Shown in pieces: positions 1-15,000 of a stretch of DNA of 45,710 nt. The notes under the pieces are model-generated. The model did no database searches and was not told where the DNA came from. It saw nothing but the letters and a program-made list of their open reading frames with translations. Each line of letters starts with the position of its first letter. Within the stretch, counting starts at the first letter, position 1. The translations under genes were made by a program, and so were the position numbers. Source of the DNA: Bordetella parapertussis (lineage in GTDB: Bacteria; Pseudomonadota; Gammaproteobacteria; Burkholderiales; Burkholderiaceae_B); NCBI GenBank assembly GCA_945897365.1, contig CAMDFD010000021.1, positions 1 through 45,710 of the forward strand, written 5' to 3'.

Positions 1-3000
1 GCGAGCTTGCTGGCACAACACCCAGCGCTTGCTCAAGCGGAAGTCATCACGCGCAAGATCCAGGGTGATCAGCGACTAGTGGCCTACCTGGTGACGCGTC
101 AGGGTCAAGACGCTGTGCAGGCCGAAGCACTGCGCAATGGCTTGTTGGCGTCCTTGCCTGAATACATGGTGCCCTCTTACTTCGTCTACGTGCCCGCCTT
201 TCCTCTGAGCGCCAACGGCAAGCTCGATCGGCGCGCGCTGCCTGACCCAGAGATTGGGCGTGTATCAGAGACCTACCGCGCACCGCGTAATGATTCCGAA
301 GACTTGCTTTGCAAGCTCTTTGCTGAAATCACAGGTGCTCAACAAGTCAGTATCGATGACGGGTTCTTTGCGCTAGGTGGAGATAGTATTTCAGCGATTC
401 GACTCGTGAGTCGAGTCCGAGTGCATGGCTATCAACTCAATGTTCGTGATATTTTCAAAAATCAAAGTCCCGCTTTACTTGCGCCTATACTCAGAGAGAT
501 CCAAACGGATGTGCAGAGTGAGGTCTGGGAAATCGAAGGTGACATTCCAGCACTCCCCATTTATCTGGAATATCTCAGCATTAACAATAAACTAGATCGG
601 TTCAATCAAACGGTCGTTCTGCAAGTACCACAGTCTTTATCTTACGAGTCGGTTTGTCAGGCCTACCATGCGCTCTCCAAGCATCACGGCGCACTTCGTC
701 TGCGTACAGAAGGTATTGGTCTACAAACAAAATTTATCATTGATCCTGTCGACTCAATACAGCACGCAAAGATCGACATGCTTGACCTCACGGCGCATGA
801 TCCCGCTCAAACCGAGCTTGCGATACATCAAGCCATTGATACCTTGAGTGATCAGCTCAATCCTGAAACCCCAGGATTGATGAAAGCCGCATTGTGGGTC
901 CAAAGAAAACATGCTCCTACATTACTCGTCCTCACACTACATCACTTTGTTGTTGATGGTGTTTCTTGGCGTATATTGCTCGACGATTTAAAAACACTCA
1001 CGTCTAATCCGGTCGGATCCTTACCTGAAAGAACGATGTCTTTACGCGCTTGGGCGCAAAGCTTGAGCAACGAAGGTAAGCTTGGAAAGCGTCGTCACGA
1101 AGAGGCACTTTGGTTGCTGCAGCAGGAAGGTATCGATACCTTGCCTCAGGATCATGCTATTGCATCAGACGCGAATACACAGCAGTCCGTCGTGACCCTT
1201 CATGGGCAACTCAATAAAGCTCAAACAGACCAAGTGGTTCAATCGCAAGCCGTCTATCACGGTGGGATGAACGATATTTTGCTTGCGGCACTCGGGCTCG
1301 GTGTCAAGAAATGGAGTCTTGACCAATATCAACAGAAGCTCGGCGATTTTTTAATTGCGCTCGAAGGTCATGGACGTGAAAACGATACCGATCTTTCACA
1401 AACAGTCGGCTGGTTGACCAGTATTTTCCCCCTCCGACTCGACGTAGGCGATCTGAATCCACAGGATATAAATAGTCCTGGCCATGCGATTCGCCGTGTT
1501 AAGGACCGGCTGCGTTCGATGCCTGATAAAGGTCTTGGCTATGGCGTGCTGCGTTACTTGGATCAAACCAGCAAGATTGCGCAGTCCAATGTTGCACAAC
1601 CGCAATTAGTCTTTAATTATCTAGGTCGATCCGAGAAAAAAATCTCAAACGTCGACCAATGGAGCGTTGCAGAAGGCTATGCCAGCACCTCTCAGGACGC
1701 GCCAGATCGAAAGCGTCTACACCTCATCGAAATCAATGCCAATATTGACGCCACGGGTTCACTGCAATTTAACTTAAATTTCTGTAGCACGGCCTATTCA
1801 AAGGCGTCTATGGAACGCCTGCTCCAAAGCTTTACGTTGAGCCTCAACGCGGTTGCGGAGCATTGCCTGCATCATCCACTTGAAAATACGCACACCCCTT
1901 CCGACTATCCTCTTACATCACTGAGCAAACATCACGGTCAACTTTTAGATCAACGTGTCCTAGATCAATTGGTGCAGCAGTATCCAGACCTTGAGGATAT
2001 TGTTCCGCTCACACCCTCGCAACAAGGTCTCGCGTTTGAAAGTATGGCTCGGCCTGTCGGGTCTGAAGATCCCTATCACATTCAAATTATTCTGATTGTT
2101 CAAGGAAAATTAGATATACCCGCGATGCAACGGGCGTGGTCGCGTGTCATCAAAAGACATGCCATCCTACGCTTACGACTGGCTCCTTCGGAAATCGCGC
2201 CAGGGCTTGGCATCATCGGTGGAGATTTAACCTATGATCAAAAAATCGTAGATCTGCATGGCGATTATGCTGAGCGTCTCGATCAAATACAAAAAATTGA
2301 CTTAGAAGAAAAATTTTCTTTTGAACAAGCACCCCTTGTGCGACTGAGGATTGGGGATCTTGGCCATCAAAAACATGCGCTTTTGATTTCTAAACATCAC
2401 TTGATTCTTGACGGTTGGTCATTGCCCGTCCTGATGCGAGAACTTGCGCACATCTACGATTGTGATGTCCGTGGTTTGCCGGAAAAACTAAACCGACCAT
2501 TCATGTGGCAGGAGTATTTGAAATGGCTCGCCGCCCAAGATCTTGAGGTCGCCCGACGCTATTGGAGCGCACATCTCAGCGAGCTGACTGAACCCAGTCG
2601 ATTACAGCTCGCAGCACCCAATACATCAACCCCTGGCACCGGAGCGCTTTACTTTAATTTTGACCAAGCCTTAAATGATCAGTTCGAAGCCTTTTCTAAG
2701 CAGCACGGTCTCACGCAGGCGAGTGTTCTCATGGGACTGTATGCGCTTGTGCTGGGTCGAACGAGCCAACTTTCTGACATCGTCATCGGCAGTGTGCACA
2801 ACGGTCGTGCCAATAGCCTGAGTGGTATTGATCAAGCGATCGGTTTATTTATCGATACCTTGCCTCTTTTCATGCATTTGCCTGCTGGTGAATCTCTTGT
2901 TCAGTGGATCCTACAACAACAAACGGCACAATCCGAACAGGATGCGCACTCGCATATCGGACTCGCTGCGATACAAAGCTTAGCGGGATTCCCAGGTTCG

Positions 3001-6000
3001 TCGATATTTGAAGCACTTTTTGTATTTGAAAACTTTCCAACCGATACCGCGACGATTCCTGTAGGGGATTTGAAGGTCCTTGAAAGCTTAGGCCATGATG
3101 GTACCAACTATCCGCTAGCGCTCGGCGCAATACCGGGCGACACGCTCTCTCTGCGCCTGACCTATGACTTAATGCGTATTAAGACTTCAGATGCACAGCA
3201 TCTTTTAGACAGTCTTTGCCACTTAATTCAATCATTGCCTCGCATCGCGCATACCCCGCTTGCCGCGATTGCATTGCTCGAGGCGCCCGAAGAACAACAA
3301 CTCATCGACCAGTCCAAGGGAAGCGTGATCCCTGCCGATGCGTCTATCGCCGACCTGACCGCACTTTTCGCTCAACAAGTCTCTGTTCAACCTGATTTAC
3401 CAGCGTTGATGACTCAGGATCAACAGCATGTGATGACGCTCAGTTACGCTGAACTCGATGCACGCACGAATCAGTTAGCGAGACATCTCATCAATGAAGG
3501 TATCGGTCCTGGACAAATCATTGCCTTGCTGCTGGAGCGCTCTGAGGCGTTGCTCGTGTCCACCTTGGCCGTCCTGAAGACTGGCGCGGCATATCTCCCT
3601 CTTGATCCCGGCTATCCCGCAGCAAGACTCGAATACATCCTAAAAGACAGTCAAGTGCAATGTGTCATCAGCAATAACGCACTGTACGACGCATTGCAAA
3701 GTTCGATCGAGTCTGAACTTCCTGAGTTGTTGGATTTTGAAGATCCAATCCTCGAAATTCGACTATCGATGCAACTTGAAACCGCCATCCAAGATCACGA
3801 ACGAATCGCCCCACTTCACCCTCAATCACTGGCTTATTTGATCTACACCTCTGGCTCAACAGGTCAACCCAAAGCCGTGGGTATTTCTCACCTATCCGCG
3901 GTTAATCTCGCGCAAGCACAACTCAGTATTTTTAAACTGGATCATACAGATAGGGTTTTACAGTTTGCTTCTCAAGCCTTTGACGCAAGTGTTTGGGAAA
4001 TGCTGCTTGCCTTTGGCTCGGGCGCTGCTTTGGTGATTCCTGAGCAATCCACCCGCACAGATGCGGCCGCTCGACTCGCCCTTGATCTTCAGACTTTTGG
4101 TGTGACGCATGCAACATTGCCTCCGGTATTGGTTGCAGCCTTAGATATCGATGTCCTGAAATCTCTCAAAACACTCGTGGTTGCGGGCGAGGCATGCTCG
4201 CCTGAGATTGTTGCTCGCTTTGCAAGCCATTTAAAGATGTTCAATGCTTATGGTCCAACGGAAACTACCGTCTGCGCAACCATCAGTCCAGCATTGAACC
4301 CAGAGATCGATGCTTATCCAGGCGCAGGACCCGTCACGATTGGTCAGCCGCTTGCCAATATGCAAGTCTTCCTGCTTGATCCCTCCCTGCAACCCGTTCA
4401 AAACGGCATGCAAGGCGAGCTCTACGTCGCTGGAACGGGTTTAGCACGAGGCTATATCGGCCGACCAGGTTTAACGGCCGAGCGTTTTGTGGCGTGTCCT
4501 TTTGGTGAACCAGGGATGCGCATGTATCGAACAGGCGATATGGCGCGTCGACGAGACGATGGTGCGATCGAGTTTATTGGGCGCAAGGATGATCAGGTCA
4601 AAATCCATGGATACCGTATCGAGCTCGGAGAAATCGAGTCCGCGATTCGTGCCTTAGATAGCTCTCTCACCCAAGTCGCCGTCATCGCGCGTGAAATGGG
4701 CGCGGATCAAAAACTTGTCGCCTATATCGTTCAAACAGAAGATCAACCCGCGCTTGAGATTGAAGCGTTAAAACAAGGACTCGCTGCGTCTTTACCTGAA
4801 TATATGGTGCCAAACTATTTTGTCATCATTTCAGAATTGCCCTTTACACCGAATGGAAAACTAGATCGCCGCACCCTTCCCGCACCCACGCAGCAAACTG
4901 GATCAAGCACCAAAAAATCGGCAAGTTCTAAAGAGGAGCAGATCTTATGCGAGATCTTCGAGACGCTCACTAATCACAAAAACATTAGCGTCGATGATCA
5001 TTTCTTCGCCCTCGGTGGAGACAGTATCTCGGTGATCCGCTTGGTCAGTCTTGCTCGCGCAAAAGGCTTGTCATTGACGGTTAGAGACGTCTTTACGCAT
5101 CAGTCACCTGAAGCATTGGCCGCCATTGCCCAACCCGTCGAACAAGCCAGCACACAGATTGTTTGGCAAGAAAATGGTGTTGTTCCTGCATTACCGGTCT
5201 TTCAGGCCTTTTGGGAGCAAAAAGGCTCTCTCAAACACTTTAACCAAGCTGTTTTATTGGATGCACCCGCCCATGTGCGTGCTCCCATGGTCAAGCAGGC
5301 TTTAGAACAAATACGGGCGCATCACGGAGCGCTTCGACTCCGTTGCGAACCGGTCAATCACGGCCATCAACTCGTGATCGATGAAGTCGACAAGCTGCCA
5401 CCCATCGCTTTCTTTGAATTGGATTTAAGTGCCCAAGAACCTGTTCAGGCTCGACAACAACTCATAGAAAAATTTCTCAGTCTGAGCGACGACCTCGATC
5501 CCGCTCGGCCCGGCGCGCTCATAGTTGGGCTCTGGATCACTCAACCTGAAGGATCGCACCAGCTTGCCCTCGTCATTCATCACTATGCCGTGGATGGTGT
5601 TTCCTGGCGGGTGCTCATTGATGATCTTCAGAATCTGACAAGCCCAGAGATCAAGGCGTTGCCAGCGCCAAGTATGTCCTTGCGCGCCTGGGCGGAAACT
5701 CTCGCATCACAGGGATTACAAGGGTCCCGTCGAGGCGAAGAAGCCTTTTGGCTTGAGCAAATTCAAAGCGTCTCCCCCTTGCCTGTCAAGGCGCACTTTG
5801 ACAAAGAGCTCAATACCGTTGGCGCCTCCGAGACTTATCACTGCACCCTCAGTTTGAAGGACACCGAAAGGCTCGTCTCTGCACCCTCCATCTATCAAGG
5901 TGGTATCAATGATCTTTTCCTGGCGGCACTCGGTTTTTCAATTGCACAGTGGTCTGAGAGTCGCTTTCAGCATCCTGTTGGCAATGTGGTCGTGCATCTC

Positions 6001-9000
6001 GAGGGCCACGGTCGAGAACTCGACGCGGAGTTGTCCAGGACTGTCGGATGGCTCACGACCGTATTTCCGGTTAGCGTAAAAATCGATGATCTGAATGCGC
6101 AACACTCCAATGACTTAGGCATTGCGATACAGCGCGTTAAAGAGGTCCTTCGTGGCATGGCCGACAAGGGTCTCGGATATGGAATTTTGAAATATCTCGA
6201 TCCGAATAGTCAACTTTCGCGCATGCCTTCTCCAGGCATAGAGATCGGCTTTAATTACCTCGGGCGATTCGAGCAGTCAACCGTCAATGAACGTCATTGG
6301 AACATGGCTGAAGGTGGACTGATTGGTGCTAAAGATGATCCAAATCGTCAACGCATGCATGTTCTTGACTTCAACACAGCCATTAATCCTTCTGGTTGTT
6401 TAACGATTTCCATCACCTTTAGTACCCTCGCACATGAGCTGAGCGATGTTGAGGACTTAGCAAAACGATTTCAAGAGCGACTGGTCGCGCTGAGCGATCA
6501 TTGCTTGGATGCCCCTCTCGCTCATCGTCACACATTGTCTGATTTTAAATTTCTCCATCAAAATCCGGACTTTGCAAGCCATATCGATCAAGGCATGCTC
6601 AATACGATCGGGGATCTCTATCCTGATTTTGAAGATATTGTGCCTCTTACCCCTCTTCAACAAGGATTGGCTTTTGAAAGCTTGTCCTTAGAGGATGACG
6701 AAAAAGATCCGTATCACGTTCATCTATTGCTGACTTTTACCGGACAGTTCGACAGTCATGCCATGCAAAGAGCTTGGCGCGCACTTGTTAAGCGTCATAT
6801 TGTGATGCGACTTGCCGTTGCGCCTGCTTGGTTACCCGCAGGCTTAGGCATTGTCTTGCATCAAGATGCCATCGACTATCAAATCCTTGAATTAACAGGT
6901 CGTTCAGAGGAGCGGATTCAGCAAATTAAAGAGCTCGACTTTCAACGTCGTTACGATCTCACCCAAGGTCCGCTCATCAGGTTTTATGAGGCATCCTTAG
7001 GACCCCATGAATGGGCAGTATTAATCTCCAATCATCATCTTATTTTGGATGGTTGGTCTCTCCCTATTCTCACCTCCGAACTCGCTCAATTGTATGAAGC
7101 CGAATGTGCACAAGTCGCCATCGCTCTTGATACGCCGTTTGAATGGAGAAACCATCTCCAATGGCTTGCAGACCAAGATATCGTCAGTGCGCGTGACTAC
7201 TGGAAAAAATACCTAGGCGAACTGACAGGTCCTAATCGACTGGATCTACCCACACCCAAAGAAATAAAAACAGGGATGGCAAACATCGAGCTGGCCCTTG
7301 ATGAAACCACTTCACAGACGCTTGAAACCGTCTCTCGACAACAGGGCGTCACGCAAGCTTCACTCTTACAAGGACTCTTCGCACTGGTTTTAGCGCGCAG
7401 AAGTAAACTCGACGAAATTGTGATTGGAAGTGTTCGCAACGGACGTACAAGCCCGCTCGCACGCATCGATCGAGGCACCGGTCTTTTCATCAACACCTTG
7501 CCCATGTTTACCACCCTGCATCCGGGGCAAACACTCATTGAATGGGTACGCGAACAGCAAATCGCGATGGCGGATCAAGATACCTATGGACATATTGGCT
7601 TAAGAGAGATTCAGCAGATTGTCGGCATGACGGGCACGCCACTCTTTGAAGCCATGTTTGTCTTCGAAAACTACCCCGTTGAACAGTCTGTTCAAAAAAT
7701 CGGACAACTGACGCTCACACATGCTCAAAGTGAGGATGGCAATCATTATCCAATCGGGCTGTCTGCACTGACAGGCGAAGTTTTAACCTTACGCCTTGGG
7801 TTTGATCAGTCAAAACTTGACCTCAGTCAGGCACAAGAAATTTTGGAGCAAATTACGCGACTAATACGCAATTTGCCCGACATCATTGAGCGGTCCCTCG
7901 CTGCTATTCCACTGATTGATGTCTCTGACCGCAAAGCCTTGCTTGAAAGCGGCGCAGGAAAAAATGTTCTTGTCGAGTCCTCCATCTTGTCAATATTGGA
8001 TATTTTTGACAAACAATTTGCTTTCTCTGCCGACAAGCTGGCATTGTCGAGTGAAGATCCGTCTACGTCCGTCAACATGACTTTTGCCGAACTCAATGCA
8101 CGCGCCAATCAACTGGCTCGGCATTTGATTGCGCGAGGTGTGGGTCCCGATGATATCGTGGGCATCATGCTGGATCCTTCGGCTGAATTGGTTATCGCCT
8201 TACTGGGCATCATGCGCGCAGGTGCGGCCTATCTGCCGCTCGCGACCGACTATCCCACACAGCGCTTGGCTTATATGCTGCACGATAGCCAAGCCAAGCA
8301 ATTTATCAGTACCGCCTCGATCGCCCAAGCCTTTCAACAATCAGGGAATCAATCGATTCCCGATATGCTCGATCTTTCAGATCCTGCCCTGATCGAGAGC
8401 CTCAATACCTATGCGGTGACGGCTGTGCTCGATCATGAAAGGAAATCGCCATTACGCGCTGAGAATTTGGCCTATCTTATTTATACTTCGGGCAGTACTG
8501 GTTTGCCAAAGGGTGTCGCACTCTCACACTCTGGCTTGGTCAACTATGTCTCATGGGCGATGGATGCGTACAAGCTCGACACTGGAAATGGCGCACCCAT
8601 CAATACCTCGATCGCCTTTGACGCAACTATCACCAGTTTATGGCTTCCTTTGATTTCCGGTAAAACGGTTCACTTTTTAGACAAAAATAATCAAATTGAA
8701 GCCTTGGCAGAAAGCTTACAAAACCATCAAGATTATTCACTCGTTAAATTGACGCCTGTCCATCTTGATGCGTTGCGCCATTTATTACCCTCTGAAACTT
8801 TAGCCAATCAAACACATTCCTATGTGATTGGCGGCGAACAGTTAACCGCCGCTGCGGTTGAGTTTTGGCGGAAATATGCTCCCAGGACAAGACTGATTAA
8901 CGAGTATGGTCCGACTGAAACGGTCGTAGGTTGCTGCGTATACGAAGTCAGCGAACAGACCTCGCGAGACGGCGTCATTCCAATCGGCATGCCTATTTGG

Positions 9001-12000
9001 AATACCCAACTCTATCTTTTAGATCCACATTTAGATCTTGTTTCAGATGAAACTGTTGGAGAACTCTATATTGGTGGCTCGGGATTGGCGCGAGGATATT
9101 TGGGACGCCCAGGACTGACCTCAGAACGCTTCATTGCCTGCCCGTTTGGTGAACCAGGCGCACGCATGTACCGTACAGGTGATTTGGCTAGACGACGTGA
9201 AGATGGCGTGCTTGTCTATCTGGGTCGCGTGGATGACCAAGTCAAAATTCGAGGCTATCGCATCGAGCTCGGCGAAATTGAAACAGCGCTCCTGAATCAT
9301 ATCGATGATTTAGCACATGCCGTCGTGATCACAAAAAAGATGGCGGACGATTTGCGACTGGTCGCCTATCTCGTACCGATCGCAGATAAAAAACCCGTGG
9401 ATCCCGCAACGATCAAAGCAGTGCTCGGGCAATATCTGCCTGAGCATATGATACCCACTACTTTTATCACGATCGATGCCTTGCCTTTAACACCCAATGG
9501 CAAACTCGACCGAAGCAAACTTCCAGAGCCGATTCCAGAGCATACGCTCAAGACCTTGGTTGAACCAAAAAATGAACGAGAAAGAATTTTTTGTACGCTC
9601 TTTGAAAGTCTGACTGGATGCGAACACGTCAATCCTGACGATAGTTTTTTTTCGATCGGTGGCGATAGTATTCTTTCCATCCGTTTAGTGAGTCGCGCAC
9701 GCTCACAGCATCTGATTATTTCAGTCAAAGATATTTTTAAATATCAGACGCCTGCTGAATTAGCACATATCGCGCGCTCAGCGAATCAAGAAAGTGCAGC
9801 GCCTACATGGCCTGAGGATGGCCAGTTCATCCCACTTCCCATCTATCATGATTTTATCGATGCGGGTGGTTCGCTGAAGCAGTTTAATCAAACCGCTTGT
9901 TTAATCGCACCGCCTGCGGTCAGCTTTGAACAGGTTGGGGTCTATCTTCAAGCGCTGATGGCGCGTCATGCTGCACTTCGCATGCGAACCGTTCAACATG
10001 AAGAAAAATTAGAATTCTTGATTGACCCCTGGTCAAACCAAAAACCGTCCCTCAAACTTCTTGATCTGACCCACCTTGAGGACCAACACGCTGAACGTGC
10101 GCTGTCTGACGCCATCCATGACTTAAGCATGACGCTCTCACCCGAGCATGGCCAAATGGTGTCTGCACTTTGGGTATGCCGACAGGCGCATCCCCCGATG
10201 CTTGTGTTGACCATTCATCATTATTCGATCGATGGCGTCTCTTGGAGGATTTTGATCGAAGATCTCAACGATCTGTTATCCGCGCAAACACAAGGCGCAG
10301 CCCCTAAGACCATGTCCTTTATCGCATGGTGCCATTTTATTTCTCAGCAAGGCTTGACGGGTCAGCGTCGTCGCGAAGAACCTCTTTGGCTATCACAGGT
10401 TCAACATATCCAGCCGTTGCCAACGATTTTTATGACAGACAAGACAGACACCTTAGAACATGCCGCACATGTTTCAGGGAAATTGACACGGGAAATCACG
10501 ACACAACTTTTACGCGTCCCTGACCTTTATTTTGGTGGCATCAATGATGTGTTACTGGCGGCATTAGGCCTGACACTCTCTCAATGGTCCTGGGAGGAAT
10601 TTGAAAATGATTTAGGTGATCCTGTCATCATGCTCGAAGGTCACGGCCGCGAAAGTGACCAAGATGTTTCAAAAACAGTGGGTTGGTTTACGACGTCTTT
10701 TCCCTTGCGCTTAAAGGTTGCCGATCTTTTAAACCCCTTGACGCCAGAGTCAATGGGCCGCGCGATTCAGCGCGTCAAAGAAAGCTTGCGCGCACTGCCA
10801 GATAAAGGCATGGGCTATGGAATATTGCGTCACTTAGATGCAGAAAGTAGTCTCAACAAAGTTGCTGCATGTCCGCCACAAGTCTTGTTCAATTATCTAG
10901 GTCGATTTGAACAATCAACGATTCAAGCCGGTGAATGGAGCCTCGCCGAAAATGGTTTAACGAGCTCAGGGGATTCAGCGGATCGCCCACGACTGTTCGC
11001 GCTCGAAATCAATGCCATGATCAATCACGAAGGGGCATTTGTCTTTGGCGTGAGCTATTCAACGCTCTTGCATAGCGAGAAAGTCATGACTCTATTCGCC
11101 AAGCGATTTGAGTCCATGCTTGAGCACATCACAGCACAATCTTTGACAAATCCTTTGAGGATATGTCATACGCCTTCAGACTTTACAAGCATCCCGTTGG
11201 ATAATGAATTTAAGCCGCGTCTTGATCAGCAGCATATCGATTCGGTGTTGAATTTGTATCCCGATGTCGAAGACATTATTCCGTTAACGGCGCTCCAACA
11301 GGGACTTGCTTATGAAAGCTCGGCGCTTGAGCCCGATGCCCGTGACCCCTATCATGTCCAGATTATTTTGACGCTTCATGGAAAAATTCATCAAGAAGCG
11401 ATGTGGCGTGCATGGACCACGCTGACTGCGCGACACAGCATCCTTCGTCTGGCGATGGTGCCCGCTGCCGTCGCGCCAGGCTTTGGGGTCATTCGTCGCA
11501 CGACAGGCCTTGGTATGGAATCCGTCACCTTGACGGGCTCACCCTCCGAAAGAAAAGCGGCATTACTGCAACATGACCTCTCACAGCCCTTTTCTCTTGA
11601 AACAGGTCCGCTCGCGAGAATGTATCTATGCGAGCTTGACGCACATTCCCATGCCCTCCTGTTGAGCAATCATCATCTCATTTTGGACGGATGGTCAAGC
11701 GCGATCTTGGGCAATGAGTTGTCAGCGTTGTATGAGGCTGAGCGCACAAGCTCAAGGGTTGAATTAGAAGCACCTTTTAACTGGCAAGAGCACCTGCAAT
11801 GGGTGGCCTCTCAAGATCATGATAGAGCCTGCGCCTATTGGAAAAATCATCTCTCGGAACTCACTGAGCCCAGCAGAATTGAGTTTCCAACACCTAGCAA
11901 ACCCACTCAAGGAATGGCTGAAGTTCAACGCACGTTGAGCCCTGTGCTTTCTGAGCATTTGAATCAAGTCGCGCGCGAACTGATGGTGACACAAGCCACC

Positions 12001-15000
12001 CTCTTTCAAGGCATGTTCGCACTCTTGTTGGGCAAAATGAACGGGCTTGATGAAATCGTCCTTGGCTGCGTCAGACATGGCCGCTCAAGCATGCTTGCCG
12101 GGATCGATCGCGCACTGGGTTTATTTATCAACACCCTTCCTTTTTATCATCATATGAGGCCCGGGACGCTGCTTGCGGATTGGTTACGAGTGCAACAATC
12201 TGAGCTTGTCGAACAAGAGGCTTTCGAGCATCTCGGACTCACAGAGATTCAAGCATTGTCAGGATTCTCTTCTGAATCACTCTTTGATGCCTTGTTTGTT
12301 TTTGAAAATTATCCGGTCAATACCGTTAAAGATGCAGCGGGCGAACTTGTCGTCAGTCATGCTCAGGCCATCGATGGCAATCATTACCCTATTGCGCTTT
12401 CTGTTGTTCCGGGTACTTCCATTCTGCTGCGCTTGACCTATGATCAGTCACGTCTTGATCATCCGTATGCGCAAGAGTTAGTGCGCCGTTTAGAAGCGAT
12501 GCTCGAAGAGCTTCCTTCTTTCATCCATGCAGACTTAACAGCATTGCCTCTGACGACAGGTCTTGAGCGCGAGGAAATCCTCGAGCGATCAAGTGGACCT
12601 GTAACAACTGACCGACACGCGCAGCCCAATCTTGTGGACTTATTAAGCGCGCAAGCACGCAACACGCCAGAGCGAATCGCGCTTTCTTATGTCGAGGCCA
12701 ATGTTGATCGTGAAATGAGCTATGGCGCACTTGATCTGACCACCAATCGTCTGGCGCGACATTTTATTGCGCAAGGCATTGGGCCTGATCAAGTTGTGGC
12801 CATCATGTTGGATCGGTCCCCAGAATTGATCCTCGCGATTCTGGCAGTGCTGAAAGCTGGAGGCTCTTATCTGCCGCTTGACTCAAGTTACCCGAATGAT
12901 AGATTGAATTACATGCTTGAGAATTCCAAAGCAGCGTTTCTCATTTCCACCGAGACTCTTCTGATTGATTCGCTAGACCCGGAGATGGTTGAGAATCGTC
13001 ACGTAACCATGATTTCCAAGGCATTGGAGTCTGAACACTTAGCGCAATATTCAGCGTCGCCCGTGACCGACGCAGATCGTCATCGCCCGCTCCGTTTAGA
13101 TGATCTCGCCTATGTCATTTACACCTCGGGCAGCACGGGCCGTCCGAAAGGCGTTGGATTTGTTCATGGTGCACTGTCCAATCTGATTCTATGGCAAGCC
13201 GCCACCGTCCCCGATCTGCCTGACTGCGTCCTTCAATACTCACCCATCAGCTTTGACGTTTCAGCCCAGGAAATTATCGCCACCTTAACCAGAGGTGCAA
13301 AGCTTGTTCTGATCGATGAAGAGTCCAGAAAAGACGGCTTCGCCATGCTTGAATATCTCGATCAGAAAAAAATCGACGTTTTACATGTTCCTTATGTCGT
13401 GCTCAGTAATCTTGCTCAGGCCAGTCAACATGACCTTAAAGACACATGGCCAGCGGCGGTGATCACGGCAGGCGAGCAACTGAAAATCACACCTGAAATT
13501 CGCCAAATATTTAGCAAGCATCCCGAAACGGTCCTACATAACCACTACGGACCTACTGAAACGCACGTTGTCAGTGCGTTCACGTTATCCACAACACCAC
13601 AACAGTGGGATGAGTTTCCACCCATCGGTAAACCGATCTGGAATACCCAGCTCTATATTCTTGATCCGTCACTGAACTTGGTGCCAGAGGGCGTCGTGGG
13701 CGAGTTATACATTGCAGGAATATCGCTCGCCCGAGGGTATCTCAACAAAGCAGCGCTGACGTCAGAACGATTTATCGCCAATCCATACGGACCTCCCGGA
13801 TCACGGATGTACCGCACAGGCGACCTAGCACGCAGAGCGCCTGACGGTGACATTGACTACGTGGGTCGTGTCGATGATCAAGTCAAGATTCGCGGGTTCA
13901 GAGTAGAACTTGGCGAGGTCGAGGCCGCTCTGCTCAAGCTGATTCCTCAAATCAGTCAGGTTGCGGTGATCGCATCCGTTGCGAATGGCCATCAACGCTT
14001 GATTGCCTATATTGTGATGAATGCGGGTCATCCGTTGCCTGATTTACATGCGATCCGTGCCTGGTTAACGCAAGCCTTACCGGATTACATGGTTCCAGCA
14101 CACTTTATCGACTTGCCCTCACTTCCCCTGACACCTAATGGCAAGTTAGATCGACGCTCACTGCCCGAACCAAGCGCCTCCACAAGAACAGATGACTACG
14201 CCTCACCGCGCTCAGCCCGCGAGGCTTATCTTTGCCGCCTCTTTGCGCAGCTCACCGGTACGGATCCTGTGGGCATCGACGATAGTTTCTTTAATATTGG
14301 CGGACATTCTCTCTTGGCCATGCAGTTAGTGAGCCATTTAAAACTCTCTCTCGGTATCAAACTCAATTTGAGAGTGCTGTTTGAGCATCCCACGCCGAGA
14401 CAGCTTGCGGCCAATTTGGAAACCTCCTCAAATTGGACCTACGAACCCCTTCTTCCGCTCAGAAAAACAGGAACACACCACCCTATTTTCTGTATTCACC
14501 CTGGAGGTGGAACGGGTACGGTTTACCAAAACCTCAAGGACGCGTTGCCTGAGGACTATCCAGTCTGGGCTTTACAAGCGCGCGGACTTGAAGAGCATGA
14601 GCTTCCCCATGCAAACGTGACTGAAATGGCCACAGCGTATATTCAGGCCATTCAAACCATACAGCCCGAAGGACCCTACCATCTGCTGGGATGGTCTTTC
14701 GGAGGTACGATCGCGCAAGAAATGACCGTCCAACTTGAGGCACTGTCTCAACAAGTCAGTCTGCTTGTTTTACTCGACTCTGTGGCACAACCCAATTTGA
14801 TTCAGAACGATGCACGTTCGGATGAAGAACAGTCAAACAAGATTCTTGAAAGCTCCGCACAATCGTTAGGTATCACCGATGAAGTGATCGACATCAATAA
14901 CGAGTCATTCATTAAAAAGTTGATTCATAAAATGTCTCTACATCGACTGATCCCAGAATCCACTCCGCCTGAAACATTTAAACGAACCGTCACTCAAATG

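Noticed and set aside
6509..8653. Several short plus-strand frames inside the NRPS gene
   Set aside because: All are shadows of the single long NRPS frame, without start signals or motifs.
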